NCBI GenBank assembly: GCA_020027305.1
Contig: JAHRAM010000180.1
Location: forward strand, 1-7,783
DNA length: 7,783 bases
Direction of reading: 5' to 3'
Source: Acidimicrobiia bacterium
GTDB lineage: Bacteria > Actinomycetota > Acidimicrobiia > Acidimicrobiales > Hopanoidiivorantaceae
A model generated the notes under the pieces. It was given only the letters and a program-made list of their open reading frames with translations, was not told the DNA's origin and searched no databases. Position 1 is the first letter of the stretch. Every line of letters starts with the position of its first letter. A program made the translations under genes and the position numbers. This document shows, one piece after another, positions 1 through 6,217 of this stretch.

Positions 1-104
1 TTCCAAGGAAGATTGAGTTTGTGGGTGAGCTTCCACTCAATGCCTCTGGCAAGGTTTTAAAATATAAGCTCAAAGAAATGAGTGCAGGGTTTAACAAGTC
101 TTAA
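1..104 (+). CDS. AMP-dependent acyl-CoA synthetase/ligase, C-terminal fragment (5' part outside window)
   Basis: An open frame enters from the left edge (first full codon at 3) and ends with TAA at 102-104, giving about 33 residues. It contains IEFVGELPLNASGKVLKYKL, which matches the end of the ANL (acyl-CoA synthetase/AMP-ligase) superfamily. In that family a short C-terminal domain carries a proline, a few residues, then Gly-Lys; this lysine catalyses the adenylation half-reaction. The family activates a carboxylic acid to an acyl-AMP and then an acyl thioester. The substrate cannot be read from this fragment, so no gene symbol is given. The motif is characteristic even at this length. The next gene starts 63 nt downstream on the same strand, so read-through is possible but not shown. 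Confidence 0.8.
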   Translation, partial: PRKIEFVGELPLNASGKVLKYKLKEMSAGFNKS

Positions 105-167
105 ATACTTAAAAAGTGAGACAAAAAGAAATGAGCTAAAGAAAAAATGAGAACAAAAAAATAAAAA

Positions 168-950
168 GTGGAAAGCTCAGATAGATTTTTTACTCGCCCG
201 TTTTTGGTGCTTGCCATTCTTGCCAGTGGGGTAGTTTCAGGTTTGCTAGGTATTGGTGGTGGGGTGATGCTGGTTCCAAGCCTTGTTTATTTGGGAGGGC
301 TTAATCAAAAGATTGCCCACGCCACCTCGTTGTGTGGCATCGTTATCATTGCTACATCAGCGATGTTTGGTTATCTTGCAGATGGAAGTGTGAACTTTTG
401 GGCCGCTCTATGCATTGCCCCAGGAGCATGGATTGGGGTTCGACTTGGAACACTCCTTTTGAAGAAAATATCAACTGATGTGTTGAAGTTGATATTCGGG
501 CTGCTTGCGATTATTGTAGCAGCCCGTTTAATTATTGGAATTAGTGAGGGAACAGATAATTTCAATATTAATTTTTTAGCTGTGCTTGGGCTTCTATCAG
601 TTGGGCTGATCGCAGGATTTATATCTGGGTTATTTGGAGTCGGAGGGGGAATTATTATGGTTCCAAGCCTCATTATCTTTTTTGAATTTATGGGTGGAGA
701 TGCCCGTGGAACATCCCTTCTAGTTATTTTGACAACTGCCACAATCGGAACCTATAGCAACTATCGCTTAAAAAATGTTGATCTAAAAATTGGGTTGAAG
801 CTGGGCATCGTTGGTGCGTCCACGTCAATTGTTGGCTCTATTATTTCACGTTATATTTCTGATAGTGTAACAGCGTGGATTCTCGCTGGTGTTTTAGTTG
901 CAGTGGCGTTGCGAATGTTTTATGAATCTTGGAAAATCAAAAGCAAATAG
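168..950 (+). CDS. TauE/SafE family (DUF81) membrane transporter
   Basis: This 260-residue integral membrane protein has two homologous halves. Each half has a glycine-rich signature near a membrane segment: GLLGIGGGVMLVPSL at about residues 25-39 and GLFGVGGGIIMVPSL at about 154-168. Each is followed by a Thr-Ser pair (ATSL, GTSL). These repeats define the TauE/SafE sulfite-exporter family, proposed to export sulfite, sulfoacetate or related organosulfur anions. Many members have no known substrate. Hydrophobicity suggests 7-8 membrane helices, and the length is normal for the family. The start is GTG at 168: TAA at 162-164 is in frame just upstream, and the first helix begins about ten residues after the GTG. 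There is no Shine-Dalgarno sequence; the upstream strand is A/G-rich. The gene converges on the DMT transporter, and no sulfur-metabolism gene is nearby to fix the substrate. Confidence 0.88.
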   Translation: MESSDRFFTRPFLVLAILASGVVSGLLGIGGGVMLVPSLVYLGGLNQKIAHATSLCGIVIIATSAMFGYLADGSVNFWAALCIAPGAWIGVRLGTLLLKKISTDVLKLIFGLLAIIVAARLIIGISEGTDNFNINFLAVLGLLSVGLIAGFISGLFGVGGGIIMVPSLIIFFEFMGGDARGTSLLVILTTATIGTYSNYRLKNVDLKIGLKLGIVGASTSIVGSIISRYISDSVTAWILAGVLVAVALRMFYESWKIKSK

Positions 951-980
951 CTCAAACAGAAGCCAAGTCAATTCAAAAAA

Positions 981-1961
981 TCACTGCTGAGCGTGCCTAG
1001 TGTCAGCTCCACCCATTGAAGCAATTCCTATAAGGATGAGCCCCAGCCCTACCAGCGCCAACCAGTGTGTAGTTTCATCTCTTATAAAGTGCCCCATATA
1101 AAGTGCAACTAAAGGAATTAAAAAGTTCACAGAGCTTGCCCTAGTGGCGCCTACCCTTGCGCTTAAAAGATTGGCAGCGTGTGGGGTTATAGCCGTAGCA
1201 CCAATGCCTAAAATAATGACTGCAATATATGGAAGTAGATTGTGCTGTGTTTGAAACATTCCATAAATCCCATAGGGGGCTGTTACTATGCTTCCCACAA
1301 AGAGCATTCTCAAATTTACAAAGTAGCTACCATATTTTTGGGTTAGAGGAATTGAGAAGTTGTAAGAAAAGGCATAACACACCAAAGCTATCATCACTAG
1401 CACCACGCCAAGAGCTTCTGCGTCAAAGTCGGTTACATTTGGAAGGGCAGTGGCAACTAGCCCGCCAAGCCCAAAGCACAATCCAATGACATTTTTTCTG
1501 CTGGGGGCAGTTTTCAAAAATAAGCTGGCTAAGATAGTTGCAAAAATAGGCTGTGCCCCAACTAGCATTCCAGCAAGCGAAGATGCAATCCACTGCTGAG
1601 CGATAGCAAATAAAGTTAGCGGAAGGGCTAGTGAAACAATCCCAAGAATCGTGATACTAGCTTTGTCGTGGAAATCCAATTTGTGCTTAGGAATCTTTAT
1701 GGGAATGAGAGCAAAGAAAACAAAAGCAAATGTCATGCGAAGCCAAACGATTGTGCCTGGGTTCATTCCTCCGTCAAGTGCTTCAGCCACAAAATAAAAA
1801 GCAGTTCCCCAAAACACAACAGGCATAAGCCCCAGCCCCCACTCAGGAAGCCCCATTGCTTTTGAGCTTTTGCCTTTAGCGCTGAACTGAAATTTTCGCT
1901 TACCTTGATTGGGTTTGCGATTTAGATTTTCGTGTTCGTTATTTTCAGGTTCTTGGCTCAT
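981..1961 (-). CDS. EamA/DMT superfamily transporter (RhaT/YdcZ-like permease)
   Basis: The gene encodes 326 residues with about ten predicted membrane helices in two EamA repeats, roughly residues 40-175 and 185-320. The first repeat opens with LPEWGLGLMPVVFWGTAFYF, containing the Trp-Gly then aromatic signature typical of EamA proteins. The segment VGATRASSVNFLIPLVAL near the end of the second repeat is also characteristic. Such proteins move small metabolites, often exporting amino acids, but this one's substrate is unknown. An N-terminal stretch of about 35 hydrophilic, basic residues precedes the first helix. ATG at 1854-1856 (residue 36) would remove it and give a more usual N-terminus. 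I prefer the ATG at 1959-1961 because a -10-like TAAGAT lies 8 nt upstream, suggesting a leaderless mRNA. The stop is TGA. The gene diverges from phoH. Confidence 0.87.
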   Translation of the reverse strand: MSQEPENNEHENLNRKPNQGKRKFQFSAKGKSSKAMGLPEWGLGLMPVVFWGTAFYFVAEALDGGMNPGTIVWLRMTFAFVFFALIPIKIPKHKLDFHDKASITILGIVSLALPLTLFAIAQQWIASSLAGMLVGAQPIFATILASLFLKTAPSRKNVIGLCFGLGGLVATALPNVTDFDAEALGVVLVMIALVCYAFSYNFSIPLTQKYGSYFVNLRMLFVGSIVTAPYGIYGMFQTQHNLLPYIAVIILGIGATAITPHAANLLSARVGATRASSVNFLIPLVALYMGHFIRDETTHWLALVGLGLILIGIASMGGADTRHAQQ

Positions 1962-1969
1962 TCTTATTT

Positions 1970-1975
1970 ATCTTA
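1970..1975 (-). promoter_or_regulatory. Candidate -10 element for the EamA transporter, leaderless geometry
   Basis: On the minus strand this reads TAAGAT, fitting the actinobacterial TANNNT -10 consensus. Its end is 8 nt from the A of the ATG at 1961, the distance expected if transcription starts at or next to the start codon. No good -35 hexamer is seen upstream. The AT-rich background makes chance matches common. Confidence 0.4.
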
Positions 1976-2000
1976 ATTAATTCAAATGCTTATTAATTAA
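1973..2000. repeat. Inverted repeat of 9 bp arms in the divergent intergenic region; possible operator
   Basis: TTAATTAAT at 1973-1981 and ATTAATTAA at 1992-2000 are perfect inverted copies around a 10-bp spacer. Each arm contains the self-palindrome TTAATTAA, with copies starting at 1973 and 1993, 20 bp apart, close to two helical turns. The repeat lies between the transporter and phoH starts and overlaps the transporter's candidate -10 element, so a bound protein could affect that promoter. No regulator gene is in the window. In DNA this AT-rich, chance is a serious alternative. Confidence 0.4.
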
Positions 2001-2039
2001 ACACCATTTAAGCTTGTTTTAGTTTGCGTTTATTCAAAC

Positions 2040-2045
2040 TAGAAT
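2040..2045 (+). promoter_or_regulatory. Candidate -10 element for the phoH operon
   Basis: TAGAAT fits TANNNT and lies 15 nt before the GTG start of phoH at 2061. A transcript beginning about 7 nt downstream would have a 5' leader of only 8-9 nt. There is no Shine-Dalgarno sequence in that leader. A weak TTGTTT at 2014-2019 is too far away (20 bp) to be a convincing -35. The TATATAAA directly before the GTG is a rival signal. Confidence 0.35.
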
Positions 2046-2060
2046 TAAACAATATATAAA

Positions 2061-3062
2061 GTGAAAATACTTGTTCCGAGCAACAAAATTATGAACGGCC
2101 TTTTAGGGGTCAGAGATCAAAACATCAATTTTATTGAATCTGTTTTTGGGGGGGTTAAAATCTCTGCCCGTGGCAATGAAATTACTCTAGATGGCAAAAG
2201 TTCAGATGAGGTGGCTTCCATCATTGAAGAGCTGATAACACTTTTAGAAAGTGGGCAAGAACTAGATGAGGTAAATTTATCAAGGGTGGTGAATTTCTAT
2301 AGAGATAAAAGAGATAGTGAAGGCAATCACGAAAACGGAAGCCTTGAAACAAATTACACAACTAAAAAAAACGGGGTTAGCAATTTCTCAAGTAGTAGGG
2401 CTATAAGAACCCCAATATTAGAAACACCTAGAGGTGTTCAAATCAAACCAGAAACCATAGGGCAGCAGAGATATGTGGATGCCATTAACCGAAACATTAT
2501 AACTTTTGGTTTGGGGCCAGCTGGCACTGGAAAGAGTTGGTTGGCAGTGGCAATGGCAGTTAAGGCTCTTAAAGAAAAACAAGTAGAGCGAATTATTATG
2601 ACTCGCCCAGCAGTTGAAGCGGGCGAACGTTTAGGTTTTCTCCCTGGTGATTTAATGGCAAAGATAGACCCATATCTCCGCCCGCTTTATGATGCTGTGT
2701 CAGAGTTTCAAACCCCTGAGGTGATGTCACGTTTACTAGAGCAATCAGTTATTGAGGTTGCACCGCTTGCTTTTATGCGTGGGCGAACCCTAAACAATAG
2801 TTTCGTTATTTTGGATGAGGCACAGAACACCACCCCAGCACAGATGAAAATGTTTTTGACCCGTATTGGTTTTGGCACCAAGGCCGTTGTTACTGGCGAT
2901 ACCACCCAGATAGATGTCGCTGGCAACAACTCTAGTTTGCCCGACCTAGAATTGATTTTGGGTGGAGTTGAAGGGTTGGAATTCATTCATCTTTCGAGCA
3001 AGGATGTTGTCAGGCACCCGATTGTTACTCAAATTGTGAATGCTTATGATAGTAGTCGATAA
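2061..3062 (+). CDS. phoH: PhoH-family P-loop ATPase (PhoH-like protein)
   Basis: This 333-residue cytoplasmic protein has the usual length and two-part layout of chromosomal PhoH. A small N-terminal KH-like region (about 1-80) contains ISARGNEITLDG. A hydrophilic linker follows, then a helicase-like P-loop ATPase. Walker A is GPAGTGKS at residues 152-159, with Lys158. Walker B ends in the acidic pair of ILDEAQN, Asp252-Glu253. VVTGDTTQID downstream matches the sensor-like segment of the family. PhoH binds and hydrolyses ATP and is linked to RNA metabolism together with YbeY; its exact cellular role is unsettled. The start is GTG at 2061: the frame is closed by TAA at 2046-2048 and no other usual start codon lies between. 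The gene heads the conserved block, and its end overlaps ybeY by 23 nt. Confidence 0.95.
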   Translation: MKILVPSNKIMNGLLGVRDQNINFIESVFGGVKISARGNEITLDGKSSDEVASIIEELITLLESGQELDEVNLSRVVNFYRDKRDSEGNHENGSLETNYTTKKNGVSNFSSSRAIRTPILETPRGVQIKPETIGQQRYVDAINRNIITFGLGPAGTGKSWLAVAMAVKALKEKQVERIIMTRPAVEAGERLGFLPGDLMAKIDPYLRPLYDAVSEFQTPEVMSRLLEQSVIEVAPLAFMRGRTLNNSFVILDEAQNTTPAQMKMFLTRIGFGTKAVVTGDTTQIDVAGNNSSLPDLELILGGVEGLEFIHLSSKDVVRHPIVTQIVNAYDSSR

Positions 3063-3600
3063 CCGACAAGATATTTTTAAGCCTTTGGGTGAACTACCTT
3101 TAAAGAATGGAACGACCGCAAATGATATTGAAGACTGGCTAAAGGGGCATGGAGCTGAAATCTTGAATCTACTTGACCTTTCGAAATATGAACTCAGCAT
3201 TTCCTTGGTAGGGCTAGAAGAAATTAAAAAACTCCACAATAAATTTATGGGTGAACCAAGCGCTACCGATGTGCTGGCTTTTCCACAAGATTTTAATGAC
3301 GACACTTTTGAAGCCGAAGCTTATTCAAGCAGCGATTTTTTGAGTGAGAATGGGAAAGAGCCAACTAAGATTTTGGGTGATGTGGTGATTTGCCCAGAAT
3401 ATATTTTTACTACTCTTAAGAATAAAGACACTTCCAAAGATGACGACAAAAATAATACAGAAGAAAGTTTCCTACAAAAAGAAGTTTTAAAATTGCTGGT
3501 TCATGGAATCCTTCATTTGACAGGGCACAACCACTATAAGCGGACAGATAAAAAAAAGATGTTCAAACTACAAGATGAAATTCTCAAGCAGTTGGTTTAA
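3040..3600 (+). CDS. ybeY: Endoribonuclease YbeY (rRNA maturation factor)
   Basis: YbeY is a zinc-dependent protein acting in 16S rRNA 3'-end maturation and ribosome quality control. The metal-binding signature HGILHLTGHNH places His155, His159 and His165 as the three ligands. The more common form ends GYDH; here it is GHNH, so Asp is replaced by Asn164. SATDVLAFP and LGDVVICPE match two other conserved segments. At 186 residues the protein is somewhat long, because of acidic, serine- and lysine-rich insertions at about residues 87-107 and 128-145. Two starts are possible: ATG 3040 and ATG 3046. The second gives MIVVDNRQD, which looks more like the family's usual opening. Neither has a Shine-Dalgarno sequence. 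The gene overlaps phoH by 23 nt (or 17 nt) and the next gene by 26 nt, implying translational coupling. Confidence 0.93.
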   Translation: MLMIVVDNRQDIFKPLGELPLKNGTTANDIEDWLKGHGAEILNLLDLSKYELSISLVGLEEIKKLHNKFMGEPSATDVLAFPQDFNDDTFEAEAYSSSDFLSENGKEPTKILGDVVICPEYIFTTLKNKDTSKDDDKNNTEESFLQKEVLKLLVHGILHLTGHNHYKRTDKKKMFKLQDEILKQLV

Positions 3601-4540
3601 ATACCTCTTATGTGGAGCCATAGTTTTTGGCATTGGCTTACTGGTGGCAGCTTATTTCAGTAGCTGGATAGCGGTAGGAATTCTAGGATTAGTATTTGCT
3701 CAGCTTGTTGCCTTAATGTTTGTAGTGAAACGTTTACCCAAGGCCGAAGATGTATCTCAGATTAATGGGGCAGCACAAGACCCATTTGGCGATACTTTGG
3801 TTAGAGAGGTTATGGTTCCAAGAACAGATATGGTGACAGTTGATAGCACTTTTAACGTGGAAGAAAGCCTTGACTTAATGTTGTTTAATGGTTTTAGTCG
3901 AATGCCCGTTTGTGGGGAGGGCATAGACGACATTCTGGGCATTGTATTTGCAAGAGATTTGATGGCCGCAGTTCGTGACAATGTCGGAACAAAATCAGTT
4001 TCCACAAAAATGCGAGATGCTAATTTCATTCCTGAAACCAAACGAATTTCTAGCCTGCTCCAAGAAATGCAAGCAAGTAGTCGTCATGTTTCAATTGCTA
4101 TTGATGAGTTTGGTGGCACAGCAGGGCTTGTTACTCTTGAAGATCTAATTGAAGAAATAGTGGGTGAGATAACAGATGAGTTTGATATGGAAAAGCCCCT
4201 GATGGAGCGACTGGGAGAAGATGAGTTTAGAATAAATGGGCGTCTACCAGTTGGTGAACTAGCAGAGACTTTAGGAATAGAAATCCCAGCTGGGAATTGG
4301 TCTACGGTTGGAGGATTTATTTTTACCACACTTGGGCATATTCCAGAAGAAAATGAAGAGATTTCTGTAGAAGGATATAGATTTTTGGTAGAACAAGTTC
4401 ATGGGCGAAGAATTGCTAGGGTTAGAATTTCGCCAGCGCGTGAATCTTTAGAAGGCACTTCTTTTAATGGAAAGCTATCAAGCGATGGGCTGCTGAATTC
4501 AAAACCTTCACAATCTCTAAGGTCTAAAAATGTTAGATAA
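3575..4540 (+). CDS. CorC/HlyC-type CBS-domain protein with a shortened membrane region
   Basis: The 321-residue product has three parts. Residues about 10-55 form two hydrophobic helices (starting YLLCGAIVFGIGLLVAAYF). A CBS pair covers about 76-195, with the conserved MVPRTDM at 80-86 and DEFGGTAGLVTLEDLIEEIV in the second CBS. A CorC_HlyC domain covers about 210-285 and includes INGRLPVGEL and TVGGFIFTTLGHIPEE. A short polar tail follows. Relatives are often called hemolysins, but they are better viewed as magnesium/cobalt transport or efflux factors. Actinobacterial homologues usually carry a full CNNM (DUF21) membrane domain and are about 430 residues long. Here only about two helices remain, so the protein may not transport by itself. 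The start ATG at 3575 overlaps ybeY by 26 nt. Loss of an N-terminal part by an upstream frameshift is unlikely, because ybeY occupies that DNA. Confidence 0.9.
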   Translation: MKFSSSWFKYLLCGAIVFGIGLLVAAYFSSWIAVGILGLVFAQLVALMFVVKRLPKAEDVSQINGAAQDPFGDTLVREVMVPRTDMVTVDSTFNVEESLDLMLFNGFSRMPVCGEGIDDILGIVFARDLMAAVRDNVGTKSVSTKMRDANFIPETKRISSLLQEMQASSRHVSIAIDEFGGTAGLVTLEDLIEEIVGEITDEFDMEKPLMERLGEDEFRINGRLPVGELAETLGIEIPAGNWSTVGGFIFTTLGHIPEENEEISVEGYRFLVEQVHGRRIARVRISPARESLEGTSFNGKLSSDGLLNSKPSQSLRSKNVR

Positions 4541-4563
4541 TTTTTCTCAGGTTGTAGAAATGA

Positions 4564-5295
4564 ATGGTTATGGAAATGAATGAGGCTACTTGCGACCACA
4601 TTGCTTTTGTAATGGATGGCAACGGCAGGTGGGCTACACAAAAAGGACTACCCAGAAGTAAGGGGCACGAAGCAGGAGCTGATGCTTTATTTGAAATCCT
4701 AGATGCACTTCATCAACTAAAGATGAAGTGGGTTACTGTTTATGGATTTTCAACTGAGAACTGGAATCGCCCAGAAGATGAAACCGACCAGTTATTTGAC
4801 TTTAGCTCTCAACTCATTTTGAATAGGAGAAACGAACTTATAGAAAAAGGTGTGCGAGTTTATTTTGCTGGTTCAAACGATGGCAGAATCCCAAAAGCAC
4901 TTTCAGATGAGATGAAAAAAACACAAGAGCTATCTGCCAAAAACACAGACACAAACCTAATTGTGGCTTTTAACTATGGTGGGAGAAATGAAGTTGTAGA
5001 TGCCGTGAGACAGTTGGCGTCAAATGGAACAGACCTTGCAAATATTAGTGAAGCAGATATTTCTTCTTATCTCTATGTGCCAGAGGCGCCCTACCCAGAC
5101 CTAGTGGTTCGTACTTCTGGCGAATGTCGCATCTCTAATTTTTTGATTTGGCAGATTGCGTATAGTGAGTTGAAGTTTTTGGATGTGCTTTGGCCTGATT
5201 TTACTCCTGAGCATCTTCATGAAGTGCTAGCAGAATATGAACAGAGGGAGCGCCGCTATGGCGGACTAAATGGTGAGTCAAGTGAAACGTTATAG
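4564..5295 (+). CDS. uppS: Isoprenyl transferase, cis-prenyl diphosphate synthase (UppS family)
   Basis: This 243-residue cytoplasmic cis-prenyltransferase condenses isopentenyl diphosphate with an allylic diphosphate. The products are polyprenyl diphosphates, the lipid carriers for cell-wall building. All family signatures are present: MDGNGRWA with catalytic Asp18, GFSTENWNRP, FNYGGRNEVVDAV, and RTSGECRISNFLIWQ at 183-197. WPDF follows, then the C-terminal RRYGG. The length is standard. Actinobacteria often have two paralogues (a short Z-farnesyl and a long-chain enzyme), and sequence alone does not say which this is. In-frame ATGs lie at 4564, 4570 and 4576, and TGA at 4561-4563 closes the frame. 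The shortest form, MNEATCDHIAFV, also fits the family. The gene lies 23 nt after the corC-like gene and overlaps recO by 26 nt. It ends with TAG. Confidence 0.95.
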   Translation: MVMEMNEATCDHIAFVMDGNGRWATQKGLPRSKGHEAGADALFEILDALHQLKMKWVTVYGFSTENWNRPEDETDQLFDFSSQLILNRRNELIEKGVRVYFAGSNDGRIPKALSDEMKKTQELSAKNTDTNLIVAFNYGGRNEVVDAVRQLASNGTDLANISEADISSYLYVPEAPYPDLVVRTSGECRISNFLIWQIAYSELKFLDVLWPDFTPEHLHEVLAEYEQRERRYGGLNGESSETL

Positions 5296-6001
5296 CGATG
5301 AGGCAATTGTGCTTCGCTCTTACAAGTTGGCAGAGGCAGACAGAATTGTGGTGCTTCTAACAAAAAACAATGGCAAGGTTAGAGCTGTGGCAAAAGGTGT
5401 GCGAAAAATGAAGAGCCGATTTGGTTCAAAACTAGAGCCATTCAATCACTTAACAGCACAGATACATCGCGGTAGGGGCGACCTAGATTTTATTGTTGAG
5501 GTTGAATCCATTTCCCAATTCCCGATTATCCGTTCATCTTTGTCGCGATTAGATAGCGCCTATTGCTTTCTTGAAATAATCGACCGTGTATCTTTAGAAG
5601 CACGCCCAGCCCCTCGCTTGTTTGAGATGCTTCTAGGGGCGCTAAATGTCTTGGAAAAATCAGATGTTAAATCTGATAGCCCAATTTTGGTTCCAGCGTT
5701 TTATCTCAAGGTGTTGGCAAAAGAGGGGTTTGCCCCAGTGTTAGATATTTGTGTGGTATGCGGGAAAAATTCCCAGCTAACTCGGTTTGATTTTGAAGAA
5801 GGTGGAATGTGTTGTTTAGGTTGTGGCAGAACTGGTGTGAAGGTTTCGCCCAAAGCCCATTCACTTCTTCAAATGGTATTGGAGGGAGAATTAAATCAAG
5901 CACTATCTGAGCCAGTTTCTCAAAAAGTGTCAGAGGAGGTTGCTAAATTGGCTACTAGATACTTGGAATATCGACTGGAACTAAAATTAAGAACAAATTA
6001 A
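5270..6001 (+). CDS. recO: DNA repair protein RecO
   Basis: RecO works in the RecFOR pathway, helping to load RecA onto SSB-coated single-stranded DNA at gaps and annealing complementary strands. The 243-residue product begins with an OB-fold region containing DEAIVLRSYKLAEADRIVVL, the standard N-terminal RecO signature. The helical C-terminal part carries a four-cysteine zinc site: Cys161 and Cys164 in CVVCG, then Cys182 and Cys185 in CCLGC. Such cysteines occur in many but not all RecO proteins. The length is normal. ATG at 5270 is taken as the start; GTG codons at 5273 and 5282 are alternatives. It overlaps the end of uppS by 26 nt, so it is probably translated by coupling from the same mRNA. 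It is the last gene of the tight cluster, followed by an AT-rich gap of over 200 bp. Confidence 0.94.
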   Translation: MVSQVKRYSDEAIVLRSYKLAEADRIVVLLTKNNGKVRAVAKGVRKMKSRFGSKLEPFNHLTAQIHRGRGDLDFIVEVESISQFPIIRSSLSRLDSAYCFLEIIDRVSLEARPAPRLFEMLLGALNVLEKSDVKSDSPILVPAFYLKVLAKEGFAPVLDICVVCGKNSQLTRFDFEEGGMCCLGCGRTGVKVSPKAHSLLQMVLEGELNQALSEPVSQKVSEEVAKLATRYLEYRLELKLRTN

Positions 6002-6088
6002 GAACTTAATTTGGTGCCAATTTGAAATAGGAGTTAATTTAAAATTTATATAAAGTGGCAGACTGGCAGGTATATAAAATAGTTCAAC

Positions 6089-6153
6089 ACATAATTAAAC
6101 AGGCAGAATTAACAAACATAATTAAATAAGCAGAATTAGTAAACATAATTAAA
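6089..6153. repeat. Tandem repeat, 27-bp unit, about 2.4 copies
   Basis: Unit 1 is 6089-6115, unit 2 is 6116-6142, and a partial third copy matches over 6143-6153. Units 1 and 2 agree at 23 of 27 positions, differing at unit positions 12, 14, 24 and 25. Each unit contains TAATTA, starting at 6092, 6119 and 6146, and the two full units share GCAGAATTA. The unit length is a multiple of three (nine codons), so a frame crosses the copies unchanged. It sits 80-140 bp before glyS. It could be a set of protein-binding sites, a slippage product, or the remnant of a small coding sequence. Confidence 0.75.
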
Positions 6154-6211
6154 AAATGCGGAAGGGCAAACAAAACACATTAAACAAAATAATTACAGAA
6201 AGCAACAGAAA

Positions 6212-6217
6212 TAAAAT
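6212..6217 (+). promoter_or_regulatory. Candidate -10 element for glyS
   Basis: TAAAAT fits TANNNT and ends 15 nt before the ATG at 6233, the same spacing as TAGAAT before phoH. It would give a very short leader without a Shine-Dalgarno sequence. There is no clear -35 element. A second TAAAAT at 6075-6080 shows that such matches are cheap in this AT-rich DNA. Confidence 0.35.

Noticed and set aside
105..167. Small gene in the A/G-rich stretch before the TauE gene
   Set aside because: The ATG codons there are followed by stops within a few codons; only the purine bias of the strand is notable.
371..742. Open frame of 123 codons on the minus strand inside the TauE/SafE gene
   Set aside because: It is antisense to a clear membrane protein gene, and its Pro/Ser/Ile-rich product resembles no family I know; it is an antisense shadow.
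951..980. Bidirectional terminator between the convergent TauE and EamA genes
   Set aside because: The 30-bp gap has an A-run but no inverted repeat that could form a stable stem.
2708..3305. Two minus-strand open frames (2708-2986 and 2946-3305) across phoH and ybeY
   Set aside because: The plus-strand genes have conserved catalytic motifs over the same bases; the antisense products are low-complexity and serine-rich.
5253..5264. Small hairpin CCGC-TATG-GCGG just before the recO start
   Set aside because: Only four strong base pairs, and the bases encode the conserved RRYGG end of UppS, so protein constraint explains them.
6089..6153. CRISPR array
   Set aside because: The copies are directly adjacent with no unique spacers, there are too few of them, and no cas gene is present.
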